A stretch of 54,698 bases of DNA from the NCBI GenBank assembly GCA_030652475.1, contig JAUSAO010000078.1, positions 1 to 54,698 of the forward strand, given 5' to 3'. The DNA comes from Gallionella sp. Its GTDB lineage: Bacteria > Pseudomonadota > Gammaproteobacteria > Burkholderiales > Gallionellaceae. Made by a program: the position numbers and the translations under genes. Shown one piece after another: positions 35,039 to 44,734 of the stretch; the stretch's first letter is position 1; each line of letters opens with the position of its first letter. Under the pieces are notes generated by a model, which worked only from the letters and a program-made list of their open reading frames with translations, was not told the origin of the DNA and did no database searches.

Positions 35039-36307
35039 ATGCCAAAAACGCTAGCCGACTGGCTCACCTATCTTGAATCGCTGCACCCCAAGGCTATCGC
35101 GCTCGGCCTAACGCGCGTAGCCGAGGTTAAACAGCGGCTGCATCTTGATGCGGATTTCCCGCTGATCGTGGTCGGCGGCACCAACGGCAAAGGCTCGGTG
35201 TGCGCGATGCTGGAATCCATCCTGCATGCTGCCGGATACCGTGTCGGCTGCTATACCTCACCGCACCTGCTGCATTACAACGAGCGCGTACGGATAGCCA
35301 AACAGCCGGTGAGCGATGCGCAGTTGTGTGCTTCATTCGAGGATATCGAGCAAGCGCGCGGGGATATTCAGCTGACTTATTTCGAATTTGGCACGCTGGC
35401 GGCGATGCAGTTGTTCATCGCGCAAAAAGTGGAGGTCGCTATTCTTGAGGTGGGTCTGGGCGGCAGGCTGGATGCGGTGAATGTGTTTGATGCCGATTGC
35501 GCAGTGGTGACCAGTGTGGACATAGATCACACCGATTATCTGGGCGAGACGCGTGAAGAGATCGCTTTCGAAAAGGCGGGGATTTTCAGGCAAGGCCGCG
35601 TAGCGATTTGTGCAGACAGCGATGTGCCGCAAACCTTGCGCGCTCATGCACAGGACATCGGTGCGGAGCTGTGGTGTATAGGCAGTGACTTCGGTTTTAC
35701 CACACATCAGGGACAGTGGGACTATTGCGGCAAGGCAGGGGCGCGTAGTGCGCTGCCCTATCCGGCATTGCGCGGTACGTTCCAGTTGCATAATGCGAGT
35801 GCCGCGCTGGCGGCGCTGGATGCGTTGAAGGCGCGTCTGCCGGTAAGTATGGCGGCGATACGTCGCGGATTGACTGAAGTGCAGCTGGCAGGACGTTTTC
35901 AGTTTGTTCCAGGCAAGCCGCAACTGATCCTGGATGTGGCGCATAACCCGCATGCCGCGCGCACGCTGGCGCAAAATCTGTCCGGCTTGCCGCCCTGTCC
36001 GCATACCTATGCCGTATTTGCGATGCTCAAGGACAAGGACATGGCGGGTGTGGCGGCTGCGATGAATCTGCATATAGACACCTGGCTGCTGGCCGGCATA
36101 GACGCGCCACGCGGCGCCAGTGTTGAAGAGCTGACCGATGCGCTGCGCCTTGCAGGGGTGCGCGGCGCGGTCATCGGTTTTCCCGATATTGCGGCTGCCG
36201 TCGCGCATGCCTGTGACGTGGCAGATGATAATGATAGAATCGCCGTCTTTGGATCGTTCTATACCGTCGCAGATGCCCTGCTGGCAAGAGGGATACGTGT
36301 TGCATGA
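35039..36307 (+). CDS. folC: Bifunctional dihydrofolate synthase / folylpolyglutamate synthase
   Basis: A 422-residue Mur-ligase-family enzyme that adds glutamate to dihydropteroate and folates. P-loop in VVGGTNGKGSVCAMLE, YTSPHLLHYNERVRI, EVGLGGRLDAVNVFD, SVDIDHTDYLG, and the C-terminal LDVAHNPHAAR. It follows the palindromic repeat by about 30 bp and precedes the SPOR gene. Confidence 0.96.
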   Translation: MPKTLADWLTYLESLHPKAIALGLTRVAEVKQRLHLDADFPLIVVGGTNGKGSVCAMLESILHAAGYRVGCYTSPHLLHYNERVRIAKQPVSDAQLCASFEDIEQARGDIQLTYFEFGTLAAMQLFIAQKVEVAILEVGLGGRLDAVNVFDADCAVVTSVDIDHTDYLGETREEIAFEKAGIFRQGRVAICADSDVPQTLRAHAQDIGAELWCIGSDFGFTTHQGQWDYCGKAGARSALPYPALRGTFQLHNASAALAALDALKARLPVSMAAIRRGLTEVQLAGRFQFVPGKPQLILDVAHNPHAARTLAQNLSGLPPCPHTYAVFAMLKDKDMAGVAAAMNLHIDTWLLAGIDAPRGASVEELTDALRLAGVRGAVIGFPDIAAAVAHACDVADDNDRIAVFGSFYTVADALLARGIRVA

Positions 36308-36378
36308 ACGATTTCTGTCTGCAGGGTCAAAGCTGATCGTCGGTGCGGGCAGGGGATTTATTTTGGCGGGATCAGGTA

Positions 36379-37008
36379 ATGGCTAAGCAAGGTACGGAAG
36401 AAGAACTGAATATCAAGCGTAAGGCGCGCCGTCGCCTGATCGGTGCGATTGCGCTGGTGTTGGCGATAGTAGTGATTTTGCCCATGGTGCTGGACAGTGA
36501 ACCCAAACCGACCGGGCAGGACATTGATTTGCGCATTCCGGCTGTCGACAAGGCAGGCGAGTTTGTTCCCGATGTCGCGTTGTCCGAAGTGGTGGGAGCG
36601 AGCGCAGAATCAGCCGTTGTCGTCAGTGCAATCGCGGTTTCTGAGGTGATCGCCGTCGCTCCGGTCGAAAAACCGCCTGTTGCGCTGCCTGTTGCATCAG
36701 GCCATATCACTAAGCAGGAAGTAAAAAAACAGCCCGTTGCCACACCGGAGCCCGAGGTCGTGAAGGCAGAGGTCAGGCCAACGGAGGCAGCAAACTATGT
36801 CGTGCAAGTCGGGGCGTTTTCCAATGCCGCAACGGCGACGCAGGAAGCGGATAAATTGAAGGCATGGGGCTTCAAGGCCTATACCGAACTGATCAGTGGT
36901 ACTACGCGGGTACGTGTCGGGCCCTATGCGGAGCGTGACAAGGCGGAAAAAGTGCGTCTGTTGTTGGAGAAGCGTGGTCTGCATCCGGTTATAACGGCGC
37001 TTAAATGA
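36379..37008 (+). CDS. dedD: DedD-like SPOR-domain protein
   Basis: About 209 residues from the ATG at 36,379 (AGG just upstream). One N-terminal helix (RRRLIGAIALVLAIVVILPMV), a variable Val/Ala/Pro-rich linker, and a C-terminal SPOR domain (NYVVQVGAFSNAATATQEAD...GTTRVRVGPYAERDKA) that binds peptidoglycan stripped of stem peptides at division sites. Gene order folC-dedD-cvpA-purF is conserved in beta/gammaproteobacteria. It overlaps cvpA by 4 bp. Confidence 0.88.
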   Translation: MAKQGTEEELNIKRKARRRLIGAIALVLAIVVILPMVLDSEPKPTGQDIDLRIPAVDKAGEFVPDVALSEVVGASAESAVVVSAIAVSEVIAVAPVEKPPVALPVASGHITKQEVKKQPVATPEPEVVKAEVRPTEAANYVVQVGAFSNAATATQEADKLKAWGFKAYTELISGTTRVRVGPYAERDKAEKVRLLLEKRGLHPVITALK

Positions 37009-37499
37009 CAGGGCTCGATTATGCGATGATAGGCATCATGCTGGTGTCGTTGTTGCTGGGGTTGTGGCGCGGTCTGGTTTATGAGGTATTGTCTTTGCTG
37101 GGTTGGCCACTGGCGTTTGTGCTCAGCCGGATGTTTGCAGCTGATCTCGAACCCTTGCTACCGATCAGCCAGGAAGTCGCTCGTGTTGCCTTGGCTTATG
37201 CGCTGGTGTTCATTGTGGTCTTGATCGTCTGGGGTATGTTGGTCTGGTTGTTCGCAAAGCTGATCAAGGCGGTCGGATTAGGCGTGCTGGACAGTGTGCT
37301 GGGCGGTGTGTTCGGATTGTTGCGCGGTGTGCTGGTGATACTGGCTTTGGTATGGCTGGCGGGCATGTCGGACTTGCCTGAGCAGTCGCTGTGGCGCGAT
37401 GCGCAATTCAGCCGGGTGGCGGAAGATGTCGCTATGCAGACAAAAGTATGGTTGCCGGACAATATTGCCCGGCGCATACATTACAGAAATCGTATTTAA
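37005..37499 (+). CDS. cvpA: CvpA family membrane protein
   Basis: A 164-residue protein with four predicted helices (for example YAMIGIMLVSLLLGLWRGLV and VALAYALVFIVVLIVWGML), the normal CvpA plan. CvpA was named for colicin V production in E. coli; its exact molecular role is unsettled and it affects envelope homeostasis. ATGA overlap with the SPOR gene, and 16 bp before purF. Confidence 0.92.
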   Translation: MTGLDYAMIGIMLVSLLLGLWRGLVYEVLSLLGWPLAFVLSRMFAADLEPLLPISQEVARVALAYALVFIVVLIVWGMLVWLFAKLIKAVGLGVLDSVLGGVFGLLRGVLVILALVWLAGMSDLPEQSLWRDAQFSRVAEDVAMQTKVWLPDNIARRIHYRNRI

Positions 37500-37515
37500 C
37501 TATTAGGAAATAAAC

Positions 37516-39042
37516 ATGTGCGGCATTCTCGGAGTGGTCTCGTATACGCCAGCTAACCAGCTTTTGTATGATGGCTTGCAGGTTTTACAGCATCGAGGCC
37601 AGGATGCCGCCGGTATTGCGACGATGGATGGCGATACCATTCATCTGCATAAAGGCAATGGTCTGGTGCGCGATGTGTTTCGCACCCGTAACATGCGCGC
37701 CTTGCAGGGCAATACGGGTATTGCGCATGTGCGTTATCCGACCGCCGGTTCCGCGGTGGATCACAATGAAGCGCAGCCGTTCTATGTGAATTCCCCGTTC
37801 GGTATCGTGCTCGGTCACAATGGTAATCTGACCAATGCTGAAGAACTCAAGAAACAACTGTTCGTGCAGGATCTGCGCCACGTTAATACCAACTCTGACT
37901 CGGAAGTGCTGCTGAATGTGCTGGCGCATGAGTTGCAGGCAAAATGTAAAGGCCTGCGTCTGGATACGGCGACTATTTTTTCCGCTGTTGCCAGCGTGCA
38001 TCAGCGCTGTCGCGGTGCCTATGCGGTGGTGGCGATTATTGCCGGTTATGGCTTGCTGGCCTTTCGTGATAGCCACGGCATACGTCCGCTGGTCATCGGC
38101 GTGAACGAAACGGAATCCGGTACGGAATATCTGATTGCTTCGGAAGGCGTTGCACTGGATACGCTGGGCTTCAAGTTCATGCGCGACATCGCGCCGGGTG
38201 AAGCCGTGTTTGTGGACTTCGATGGCCAATTGCACAGCAAGCAGTGCAGCGATAATCCCGTGTTAAATCCTTGCATATTCGAATATGTTTATTTTGCCCG
38301 CCCGGATTCGGTGATGGATGGCGTGTCCGTATATGAGTCGCGACTGTATATGGGTGAGTATTTGGCCGACAAGCTGGCACGCAGCTGGCCGGAGGTGGCC
38401 ATTGATGTGGTCATCCCGATTCCCGATTCCAGTCGCCCCAGCGCACTGCAACTGGCGAACCGCCTGAATATTCCGTTCCGTGAAGGTTTTGTAAAGAATC
38501 GTTATATCGGCCGCACCTTTATTATGCCTGGGCAGGCGCTACGTAAAAAATCAGTGCGTCAAAAGTTGAATGCTATCGGTGTCGAATTCAAGGGCAAGAA
38601 TGTATTGCTGGTGGACGATTCCATCGTGCGTGGTACGACCAGTCGCGAGATCGTGCAAATGGCGCGCGATGCGGGGGCGCTGAAGGTATATTTCGCCTCC
38701 GCCGCTCCGCCGGTGCGTTACCCCAATGTGTATGGCATCGACATGCCCAGTCGTGCCGAACTGATTGCGACGGGGCGCAGTGATGAAGAAATATGTCGCG
38801 AAATCGGTGCGGATGCGTTGATTTATCAGGATCTGGAAGATTTGAAGGCGGCTGTTCGTAAGGCCAATCCCGGAATTACGGATTATGAGTCCTCATGCTT
38901 TGATGGCATTTACATTACCGGTGACATCACACCGGCGTATCTGGACAAGATCGAGCAGGGGCGTGCGGGCGGCAAGGCAAACAAGACTATCGACGATGAT
39001 CAAATGGAACTGGAGCTGGCGATGAGCGCCACTTCGATGTGA
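37516..39042 (+). CDS. purF: Amidophosphoribosyltransferase
   Basis: A 508-residue first enzyme of purine synthesis. The N-terminal nucleophile Cys2 is in MCGILGVVS; the glutaminase domain contains [13 protein letters not shown] and [12 protein letters not shown]; the C-terminal phosphoribosyltransferase domain has the PRPP loop [23 protein letters not shown] lies before the ATG. A heptanucleotide array begins 12 bp after the stop. Confidence 0.98.
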   Translation: MCGILGVVSYTPANQLLYDGLQVLQHRGQDAAGIATMDGDTIHLHKGNGLVRDVFRTRNMRALQGNTGIAHVRYPTAGSAVDHNEAQPFYVNSPFGIVLGHNGNLTNAEELKKQLFVQDLRHVNTNSDSEVLLNVLAHELQAKCKGLRLDTATIFSAVASVHQRCRGAYAVVAIIAGYGLLAFRDSHGIRPLVIGVNETESGTEYLIASEGVALDTLGFKFMRDIAPGEAVFVDFDGQLHSKQCSDNPVLNPCIFEYVYFARPDSVMDGVSVYESRLYMGEYLADKLARSWPEVAIDVVIPIPDSSRPSALQLANRLNIPFREGFVKNRYIGRTFIMPGQALRKKSVRQKLNAIGVEFKGKNVLLVDDSIVRGTTSREIVQMARDAGALKVYFASAAPPVRYPNVYGIDMPSRAELIATGRSDEEICREIGADALIYQDLEDLKAAVRKANPGITDYESSCFDGIYITGDITPAYLDKIEQGRAGGKANKTIDDDQMELELAMSATSM

Positions 39043-39053
39043 GAAGGCAGGCA

Positions 39054-39104
39054 GCTAGTAGCTAGTAGCTAGTAGCTAGTTAAATTCAGTGCAGTTTGCT
39101 GCAC
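39054..39104 (+). repeat. Heptanucleotide array GCTAGTA and small hairpin after purF
   Basis: Three perfect GCTAGTA units and a fourth with one mismatch cover 39,054-39,081. A hairpin GTGCAG-TTTG-CTGCAC follows at 39,089-39,104, without a T-run. No gene lies between purF and metZ. Confidence 0.75.
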
Positions 39105-39132
39105 CGGATGCGGGTGAAAGTGAGGGTGAAGT

Positions 39133-40314
39133 ATGAACGAACAAGATTATCAGCCTGAAACGCTGGCGGTGCGTGCAGGAACGGTGCGCAGCCAGTTCGG
39201 TGAGCACAGCGAGGCGATGTTCCTGACATCCAGTTTTGTGTTTGAAAGCGCCGCACAGGCGGCTGCGCGTTTCATCGGCGAGCAGCCGGGCAATATTTAT
39301 TCACGTTTTACCAATCCCAGCGTCACGATGTTCGAAGAGCGTCTTGCTGCACTGGAAGGTGCGGAGCAATGCATCGCCACGGCTTCAGGCATGGCGGCGA
39401 TACTGGCATGCGTCATGGGCGTACTCAAGGCGGGCGATCACATCGTTGCGTCCGTCAGCCTGTTCGGCTCTACCGTGAATCTGTTCAATAATGTCATCAG
39501 GAAATTCGGTGTCGAAACGACCTATGTTTCCGCCACGGATGTGGCCGAGTGGCAAGCCGCGGTGCGACCCGATACGCGCTTGTTTTTTCTGGAAACACCG
39601 TCCAATCCGCTCACCGAAATTTCCGACATCGCGGCGATCGCTGTCGTGGCGAAAAGTTGCGGCGCGCTGCTGGCGGTGGATAACTGTTTCTGCACGCCTA
39701 TCTTGCAACGCCCGCTGGATATGGGTGCGGACATCGTGATTCATTCCGCCACCAAATACATTGATGGGCAGGGGCGCGTGCTGGGCGGTGCGGTACTGGG
39801 CAACAGGAAGAATCTCGAAGGTGTGTATGCTTTTCTGCGTACTACCGGCCCTACCATGAGCGCGTTCAACGCCTGGATATTTCTGAAAGGTCTGGAGACG
39901 CTGAAACTGCGCATGGATGCGCATAGCGCCAATGCGCTGGAGCTGGCTACCTGGCTGGAAGCGCAGCCCAATGTGGCGCGGGTATTTTATCCGGGCTTGC
40001 CGTCGCATCCGCAACATGAATTGGCGATGCGCCAGCAGAAAACCGGCGGCGGTATCGTGTCTTTCGAGGTCGCTTCGTCCCCGGGGGGCGGCAAGGAAGC
40101 CGCATGGCGCGTGATCGACGCGACCAGAATGCTCTCGATTACGGCCAATCTGGGCGACACACGCACCACCATCTGCCATTCCGCCAGTACCACCCATGCG
40201 CGCATCAGCCCCGAAGCACGCGCGGCGGCAGGCATCACGGACGGCCTGATACGCATCGCAGTGGGTCTCGAAGCGGTTGTGGATATCCAGAACGATCTGG
40301 CAAGAGGTTTGTAA
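39133..40314 (+). CDS. metZ: O-succinylhomoserine sulfhydrylase
   Basis: A 393-residue PLP enzyme of the Cys/Met metabolism family, making homocysteine from O-succinylhomoserine and sulfide. Landmarks: NIYSRFTNPSVTMFEERLA, SGMAAILA, ETPSNPLTEI, the PLP lysine in IHSATKYIDGQGR, and SLGDTRT-like NLGDTRTTICHSAS. Adjacency to cvpA-purF is the conserved metZ location, which supports metZ over cystathionine enzymes. Confidence 0.94.
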   Translation: MNEQDYQPETLAVRAGTVRSQFGEHSEAMFLTSSFVFESAAQAAARFIGEQPGNIYSRFTNPSVTMFEERLAALEGAEQCIATASGMAAILACVMGVLKAGDHIVASVSLFGSTVNLFNNVIRKFGVETTYVSATDVAEWQAAVRPDTRLFFLETPSNPLTEISDIAAIAVVAKSCGALLAVDNCFCTPILQRPLDMGADIVIHSATKYIDGQGRVLGGAVLGNRKNLEGVYAFLRTTGPTMSAFNAWIFLKGLETLKLRMDAHSANALELATWLEAQPNVARVFYPGLPSHPQHELAMRQQKTGGGIVSFEVASSPGGGKEAAWRVIDATRMLSITANLGDTRTTICHSASTTHARISPEARAAAGITDGLIRIAVGLEAVVDIQNDLARGL

Positions 40315-40360
40315 TAAAGCATTATTCACGCGGAGAATGATTTTTGCTTTGGGAGGGTTG

Positions 40361-40852
40361 ATGGACGTTCTTGCTGCTCAATTAGGCGGATTGCTCAAAG
40401 CACACGGACTGAGGCTGGCGACGGCGGAATCCTGTACCGGCGGCGGTGTGGCACAGGCGATTACCGAAGTGGCGGGCAGCTCGGCCTGGTTCGAGCGCGG
40501 TTTTGTAACGTATTCCAATCTGTCCAAACAGGAAATGCTGGGTGTGCTCGATGCAACGCTGGATCGTTATGGTGCGGTATCCGAGGCCGTGGTGCGCGAA
40601 ATGGTGGAAGGCGCACTGCATCACAGTCATGCGCAGGTGACACTGGCGGTCAGCGGCATCGCAGGCCCGGGTGGCGGAACGCAGGACAAACCGGTAGGTA
40701 CGGTATGGTTTGCCTGGGGGATGCGGCACGGGGCGATCCATGCGCAGCGACATCAGCTTGCCGGAAACCGCTCTGAGGTGCGCGCACAGGCGGTGCGTAT
40801 CGCACTGCAGGGAATAATAGACCTGCTCAACCAACGTAGCGAATCAGCCTGA
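40361..40852 (+). CDS. pncC: Nicotinamide-nucleotide amidohydrolase (CinA C-terminal type)
   Basis: A 163-residue stand-alone CinA C-terminal domain that deamidates NMN in pyridine nucleotide salvage. Landmarks: LATAESCTGGGVAQAITEVAGSS, GFVTYSN, AVSGIAGPGGGT and KPVGTVWFAW. The ATG at 40,361 follows GGGAGG; longer forms would overlap metZ. It is the usual upstream neighbour of recA. Confidence 0.94.
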   Translation: MDVLAAQLGGLLKAHGLRLATAESCTGGGVAQAITEVAGSSAWFERGFVTYSNLSKQEMLGVLDATLDRYGAVSEAVVREMVEGALHHSHAQVTLAVSGIAGPGGGTQDKPVGTVWFAWGMRHGAIHAQRHQLAGNRSEVRAQAVRIALQGIIDLLNQRSESA

Positions 40853-40864
40853 AAACAATTAAAA

Positions 40865-40876
40865 GAACGATCGTTC
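40865..40876. promoter_or_regulatory. LexA (SOS) box upstream of recA, GAAC-N4-GTTC type
   Basis: GAACGATCGTTC, the core of a perfect 14-bp palindrome (AGAACGATCGTTCT, 40,864-40,877), 58 bp before the recA ATG and just upstream of a -10-like CATAAT at 40,900-40,905. It matches the GAACG-aa-CGTTC LexA motif I recall from Sideroxydans/Gallionella and not the CTGT-N8-ACAG box of most betaproteobacteria. Confidence 0.85.
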
Positions 40877-40899
40877 TGTTCAAGTGTGTATGGGTATGC

Positions 40900-40905
40900 C
40901 ATAAT
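40900..40905 (+). promoter_or_regulatory. Probable -10 element of the recA promoter
   Basis: CATAAT, 28 bp before the recA start. A 17-bp spacer would place the -35 at 40,877-40,882, directly at the edge of the LexA palindrome, where bound LexA would block RNA polymerase. The -35 match is poor. Confidence 0.5.
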
Positions 40906-40933
40906 CCGCGCACAAATTTTTAAAGGATAAAAA

Positions 40934-41995
40934 ATGGATGACAATAAAAGCAAAGCACTCGCGGCTGCACTGAGCCAGATCGAGAAGCAATTCGGCAAGG
41001 GTTCCATCATGCGCCTCGGTGAAAACGAAGTGGCGCAGGACATACAGGTGGTTTCCACGGGTTCACTGGGGCTGGATATCGCGCTCGGCGTAGGCGGCCT
41101 GCCGCGTGGCCGCGTGGTGGAAATTTACGGCCCGGAATCTTCCGGCAAGACCACGCTGACCCTGCAAATCATCGCCGAAATGCAGAAGCTGGGCGGTACG
41201 GCAGCGTTTATCGATGCGGAACACGCGCTTGATCCGCAATACGCGCAGAAGCTGGGCGTGAAAGTGGAAGATCTGCTGATTTCGCAACCAGACAACGGCG
41301 AGCAGGCGCTGGAGATCACCGACATGCTGGTGCGTTCCGGGTCGGTGGATGTGGTGGTGATCGACTCGGTTGCCGCGTTGACGCCCAAGGCGGAAATAGA
41401 AGGCGAAATGGGCGATGCGCAAATGGGGCTGCATGCGCGTCTGATGTCACAGGCACTGCGCAAGCTGACGGCGAACATCAAGCGTTCCAACACGCTGGTG
41501 ATCTTCATCAATCAGATCCGCATGAAGATAGGCGTGATGTTCGGTAATCCAGAAACTACCACCGGCGGCAATGCACTGAAGTTTTACGCCTCGGTGCGCC
41601 TGGATATTCGCCGCACCGGTTCAATCAAGAAGGGCGACGAAGTGATCGGCAACGAGACGCGCGTCAAGGTCGTGAAGAACAAGGTTGCCCCGCCGTTCAA
41701 GGAGGCGCGTTTCGATATCCTGTTCGGCGAAGGCATTTCCCGCGAAGGCGAAGTCGTCGAGTTGGGCGTGGAACACAAGCTGGTAGAAAAATCCGGCGCC
41801 TGGTACAGCTACAAGGGTGAGAAAATCGGCCAGGGCAAGGACAATGCACGCGAATACTTGCGCGAACATCCTGAAATCTCGTTCGAGATCGAAAATCGGG
41901 TACGCGAAGCCTTAGGTGTGTCGTTACTGGATGCGGGTGAAAAGTCGGGCAAAAAAGCCGCTGTAAAGGCGAAGGCTGATGAGGAAAAAGCCTGA
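40934..41995 (+). CDS. recA: Recombinase RecA
   Basis: A 353-residue strand-exchange ATPase and LexA co-protease. Walker A is [10 protein letters not shown], with [13 protein letters not shown], the [20 protein letters not shown]alker B region, loop L2 [20 protein letters not shown], and a basic/acidic C-terminal tail ([14 protein letters not shown]). AAGGA lies 8 bp before the ATG. It is preceded by a LexA box and overlaps recX by 17 bp. Confidence 0.99.
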   Translation: MDDNKSKALAAALSQIEKQFGKGSIMRLGENEVAQDIQVVSTGSLGLDIALGVGGLPRGRVVEIYGPESSGKTTLTLQIIAEMQKLGGTAAFIDAEHALDPQYAQKLGVKVEDLLISQPDNGEQALEITDMLVRSGSVDVVVIDSVAALTPKAEIEGEMGDAQMGLHARLMSQALRKLTANIKRSNTLVIFINQIRMKIGVMFGNPETTTGGNALKFYASVRLDIRRTGSIKKGDEVIGNETRVKVVKNKVAPPFKEARFDILFGEGISREGEVVELGVEHKLVEKSGAWYSYKGEKIGQGKDNAREYLREHPEISFEIENRVREALGVSLLDAGEKSGKKAAVKAKADEEKA

Positions 41996-42464
41996 ATTAA
42001 CTCTCAAGACGCGGGCGTTGCAGTATCTGGCGCGGCGTGAGTACAGCCGCGCCGAGCTGGCTGCCAAATTGCGCCCTTATGTTCAAATTGAGGATGATTT
42101 CGAGCAGTTGCAACCGGTTGATCTGGATGCCTTGCTCGATGATCTCACCGCGCGCGGCTGGTTGTCCGACGCACGTGCCGCGACGCAACTGCTGCATGCC
42201 AGGCGTCCCCGCTTCGGCACACAGCGCATTACCCATGAACTGCGTCAGAAGGGCATCAGTGATGAGCTGATAGATATGGCTCTGCCCGCGTTGAAAGAAA
42301 CTGAACTGGAATCGGCGCGCGGCGTGTGGCAAAGAAAATTTGGCGTATTGCCGCAGGATGACAAGGAAAAAGCCAGGCAGATACGCTTTTTGCAAACGCG
42401 CGGTTTCGGTTTCGACGCGATCTTCAAGGTGCTGCGGCATGCGGAGGCAGATCAGGAAGAGTGA
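41979..42464 (+). CDS. recX: RecA regulator RecX
   Basis: A 161-residue helical repeat protein that limits RecA filament growth. RecX features: [51 protein letters not shown] and [17 protein letters not shown]. The start lies inside recA (17-bp overlap), so the two genes share the SOS-controlled transcript and are translationally coupled. Confidence 0.93.
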   Translation: MRKKPELTLKTRALQYLARREYSRAELAAKLRPYVQIEDDFEQLQPVDLDALLDDLTARGWLSDARAATQLLHARRPRFGTQRITHELRQKGISDELIDMALPALKETELESARGVWQRKFGVLPQDDKEKARQIRFLQTRGFGFDAIFKVLRHAEADQEE

Positions 42465-42640
42465 AAGCGGTTACGGGAGATAACGGTGTTTTCTCTGCTC
42501 CGATTGACCTGCGACTGCTCGTCATAAAAACTGTACATTCTGCGCGTTTCAGGTAAATTGCGCGCATTCGTGCAACACAATGGAACTTGTCCGATGATGA
42601 GCTGTCCGACGAGTTTTTTAATTCCTAAGGGGGAAATATT

Positions 42641-43159
42641 ATGACGCAATACAGCAAACGCATGGTAATCGTTCACTGGCTGACTCTGGTATTACTGGTC
42701 GCTGCCTGGTTCTTGGGTGAATCGGTGCATGATTTGAGAAAAGCGGAGGGCGCTACGCTAACGGGCTATATTGCGCATGCGCTGGTGGGTGGCGCGGTGC
42801 TGTTGCTGACGGTGATGCGTCTGCTGTTCCGCAGCAAGGACGGCGTGCCGGCTCCCGTGGGCAATACGCCTATGGATAAAGTGGCCAAGGGCATCCATCA
42901 CCTCATGTATCTGGTGTTGTTCCTGTTGCCGGTGAGCGGGATGATGCAGGTTCTTACCAGTGACGTGAGCCGGGCATTGCTGGCAGGTGATGCGAGTTTG
43001 TTGCCGCAGAAATTTACCGGTGTGGCTGCCCATGAAGTACACGAAGTACTGGTAACGGTTCTGATCGTATTGGTGGGATTGCATATTCTGGGCGCGCTCA
43101 AGCATCAGTTCATCACGAAAGACGGCTTGATGGAACGCATGATGTTGCGTCGTAAATAG
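42641..43159 (+). CDS. Cytochrome b561 family protein
   Basis: A 172-residue four-helix di-haem membrane protein (CybB/YodB type) that passes electrons between quinone and partner redox proteins. Candidate haem histidines are in IVHWLTLVLL, YIAHALVGGAVL, IHHLMYLVLFLLPVSG, HEVHEVLVTVLIVLVGLHILGA. AAGGGGG lies before the ATG. The 176 bp upstream contain no gene and probably its promoter; it is followed by a terminator. Confidence 0.9.
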   Translation: MTQYSKRMVIVHWLTLVLLVAAWFLGESVHDLRKAEGATLTGYIAHALVGGAVLLLTVMRLLFRSKDGVPAPVGNTPMDKVAKGIHHLMYLVLFLLPVSGMMQVLTSDVSRALLAGDASLLPQKFTGVAAHEVHEVLVTVLIVLVGLHILGALKHQFITKDGLMERMMLRRK

Positions 43160-43177
43160 GAACCTGTCGAAAACTCA

Positions 43178-43204
43178 GAAAAGGGCGCTGCGGCGCCTTT
43201 TTTT
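43178..43204 (+). terminator. Rho-independent terminator after cytochrome b561
   Basis: AAAAGG-GCGC stem with a GCGCC-TTTT partner (one bulged G) followed by an eight-T tract ending at 43,204. Confidence 0.75.
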
Positions 43205-43304
43205 ATGTGTGGCAATTTACAATCAGGCGCATGACCCATCCGGCTTGCTGGTATATTCAAGCTTCTGGCAGGTGGCACTGTGCTGAAAAATGGGGGGGAA
43301 GGCG

Positions 43305-43721
43305 ATGGCAGTTTACATTTACTGGTTTTTGTTGGCTTTGGTATTGCTCGGACTGGAAATGGCAACGGGTACGTTCTACTTGCTGGTGCTATCCGTTGCG
43401 ATGGCTGTAGGGGGTTTCGCCGCCTTGCTGGATGCGAGCGTCGCATGGCAACTGACGCTTTGCGCGCTGGCGGCGGTCGTCGGCACAATTAGCCTGAGGC
43501 AGTGGAAAAATGCTCATCTCAACAAGGTGGCTGACGCCAGTCTGGATGTCGGGCAGCCCGTACAGGTAGAAACGTGGCACGAGAATGGCACGGCCCGGGT
43601 TTTATACCGGGGGGCTGCGTGGGATGCCGAACCCGAGTCTGCCGATATGCCACGCGCAGGAACGTTCTACATCAAGGAGATGCGCGGCTCCAGTCTGGTT
43701 TTGACGCATCGCAAACCGTAA
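43305..43721 (+). CDS. nfeD: NfeD-like membrane protein
   Basis: A 138-residue NfeD short-form protein (NfeD1b type): two or three helices (IYWFLLALVLLGLEMATG, LLVLSVAMAVGGFAALL) and a C-terminal OB-fold with GQPVQVETWHENGTARVLYRGAAWDAE. ATG at 43,305 follows a GGGGGGAAGG run; an ATG at 43,290 is less likely. Such proteins pair with stomatin/SPFH proteins, and the next gene is one, 17 bp away. Confidence 0.88.
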   Translation: MAVYIYWFLLALVLLGLEMATGTFYLLVLSVAMAVGGFAALLDASVAWQLTLCALAAVVGTISLRQWKNAHLNKVADASLDVGQPVQVETWHENGTARVLYRGAAWDAEPESADMPRAGTFYIKEMRGSSLVLTHRKP

Positions 43722-43738
43722 CACCCTAAGGAGGAAAC

Positions 43739-44644
43739 ATGGAAATCTCGTTGCTTATACTGGTCGCTGCCATTATTTTTATAATCAAGGCGCTCAAGGT
43801 GGTGCCACAGCAAAATTCATGGGTGGTTGAGCGCCTGGGGCGCTTTCATGCGGCGTTGTTGCCGGGACTGAATATCGTGATCCCATTTATTGATCGGGTC
43901 GCCTACAAGCACATGCTCAAGGAAGTTCCACTCGATGTGCCCAGCCAAGTCTGTATTACCCGGGACAATACCCAACTGACGGTGGACGGCATTCTGTATT
44001 TTCAGGTGACCGATCCCCGGCTGGCTTCCTATGGCACCAGTAATTACATTGTGGCCATTACCCAGCTTGCCCAGACGACCTTGCGTTCCGTCATAGGCAA
44101 GATGGAGCTGGACAAGACCTTTGAAGAGCGTGACGACATCAACCGCGCCGTGGTTGCGGCGCTGGATGAGGCAGCCACCAGTTGGGGGGTGAAGGTGCTG
44201 CGCTACGAGATCAAGGATCTGACTCCGCCTAAGGAAATTCTCCACGCCATGCAGGCACAGATCACCGCCGAGCGTGAGAAGCGCGCCCTGATTGCCGCCT
44301 CGGAAGGACGCAAGCAGGAGCAGATCAATATTGCCACGGGCGAACGCGAGGCCTTTATCCAGCGTTCCGAAGGCGAGAAGCAGGCGGCGATCAACAACGC
44401 ACAAGGACAGGCGGAAGCCATCAAGGCGGTCGCGTCAGCTACCGCACTGGCGATTCAACAAGTCGCGCTTGCCATCCAGTCTCCCGGCGGTATGGATGCC
44501 GTCAACCTCAAGGTTGCGGAAAAATATGTCGAAGCATTCGGCAATGTCGCCAAGCAAGGCAATACTCTGATTTTGCCGGGAAACTTAGCGGATATGGGCG
44601 CGATGGTGGCCACGGCGATGAGCATAGTGAAGACACAAAAATAA
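43739..44644 (+). CDS. Stomatin/prohibitin (SPFH) family protein, QmcA-like
   Basis: A 301-residue membrane-anchored protein. One N-terminal helix (ISLLILVAAIIFIIKAL) is followed by an SPFH domain (QQNSWVVERLGRFHAALLPGLN, RDNTQLTVDGILYFQVTDP, DEAATSWGVKVLRYEIKDLTPP) and a long coiled coil rich in EREKRALIAASEG-type heptads. It forms large membrane rings with NfeD partners in related systems. TAAGGAGG gives a strong ribosome site. Confidence 0.93.
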   Translation: MEISLLILVAAIIFIIKALKVVPQQNSWVVERLGRFHAALLPGLNIVIPFIDRVAYKHMLKEVPLDVPSQVCITRDNTQLTVDGILYFQVTDPRLASYGTSNYIVAITQLAQTTLRSVIGKMELDKTFEERDDINRAVVAALDEAATSWGVKVLRYEIKDLTPPKEILHAMQAQITAEREKRALIAASEGRKQEQINIATGEREAFIQRSEGEKQAAINNAQGQAEAIKAVASATALAIQQVALAIQSPGGMDAVNLKVAEKYVEAFGNVAKQGNTLILPGNLADMGAMVATAMSIVKTQK

Positions 44645-44659
44645 TGCTTTCATCATGTG

Positions 44660-44679
44660 GGCCACGTTCTGCCGTGGCC
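44660..44679 (+). terminator. Hairpin after the stomatin gene
   Basis: Perfect 7-bp stem GGCCACG / CGTGGCC with a 6-bp loop, 15 bp after the stop; no T-run follows, so termination is uncertain. Confidence 0.35.
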
Positions 44680-44734
44680 GTTGATGGGCGTATTCAACAG
44701 GCGCTAAGTCACCACGGCAAAAGGGTATTTCGGT

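Noticed and set aside
39054..39081. Regular short repeats considered as a CRISPR array
   Set aside because: Units are 7 bp, directly adjacent, with no spacers and no cas genes.
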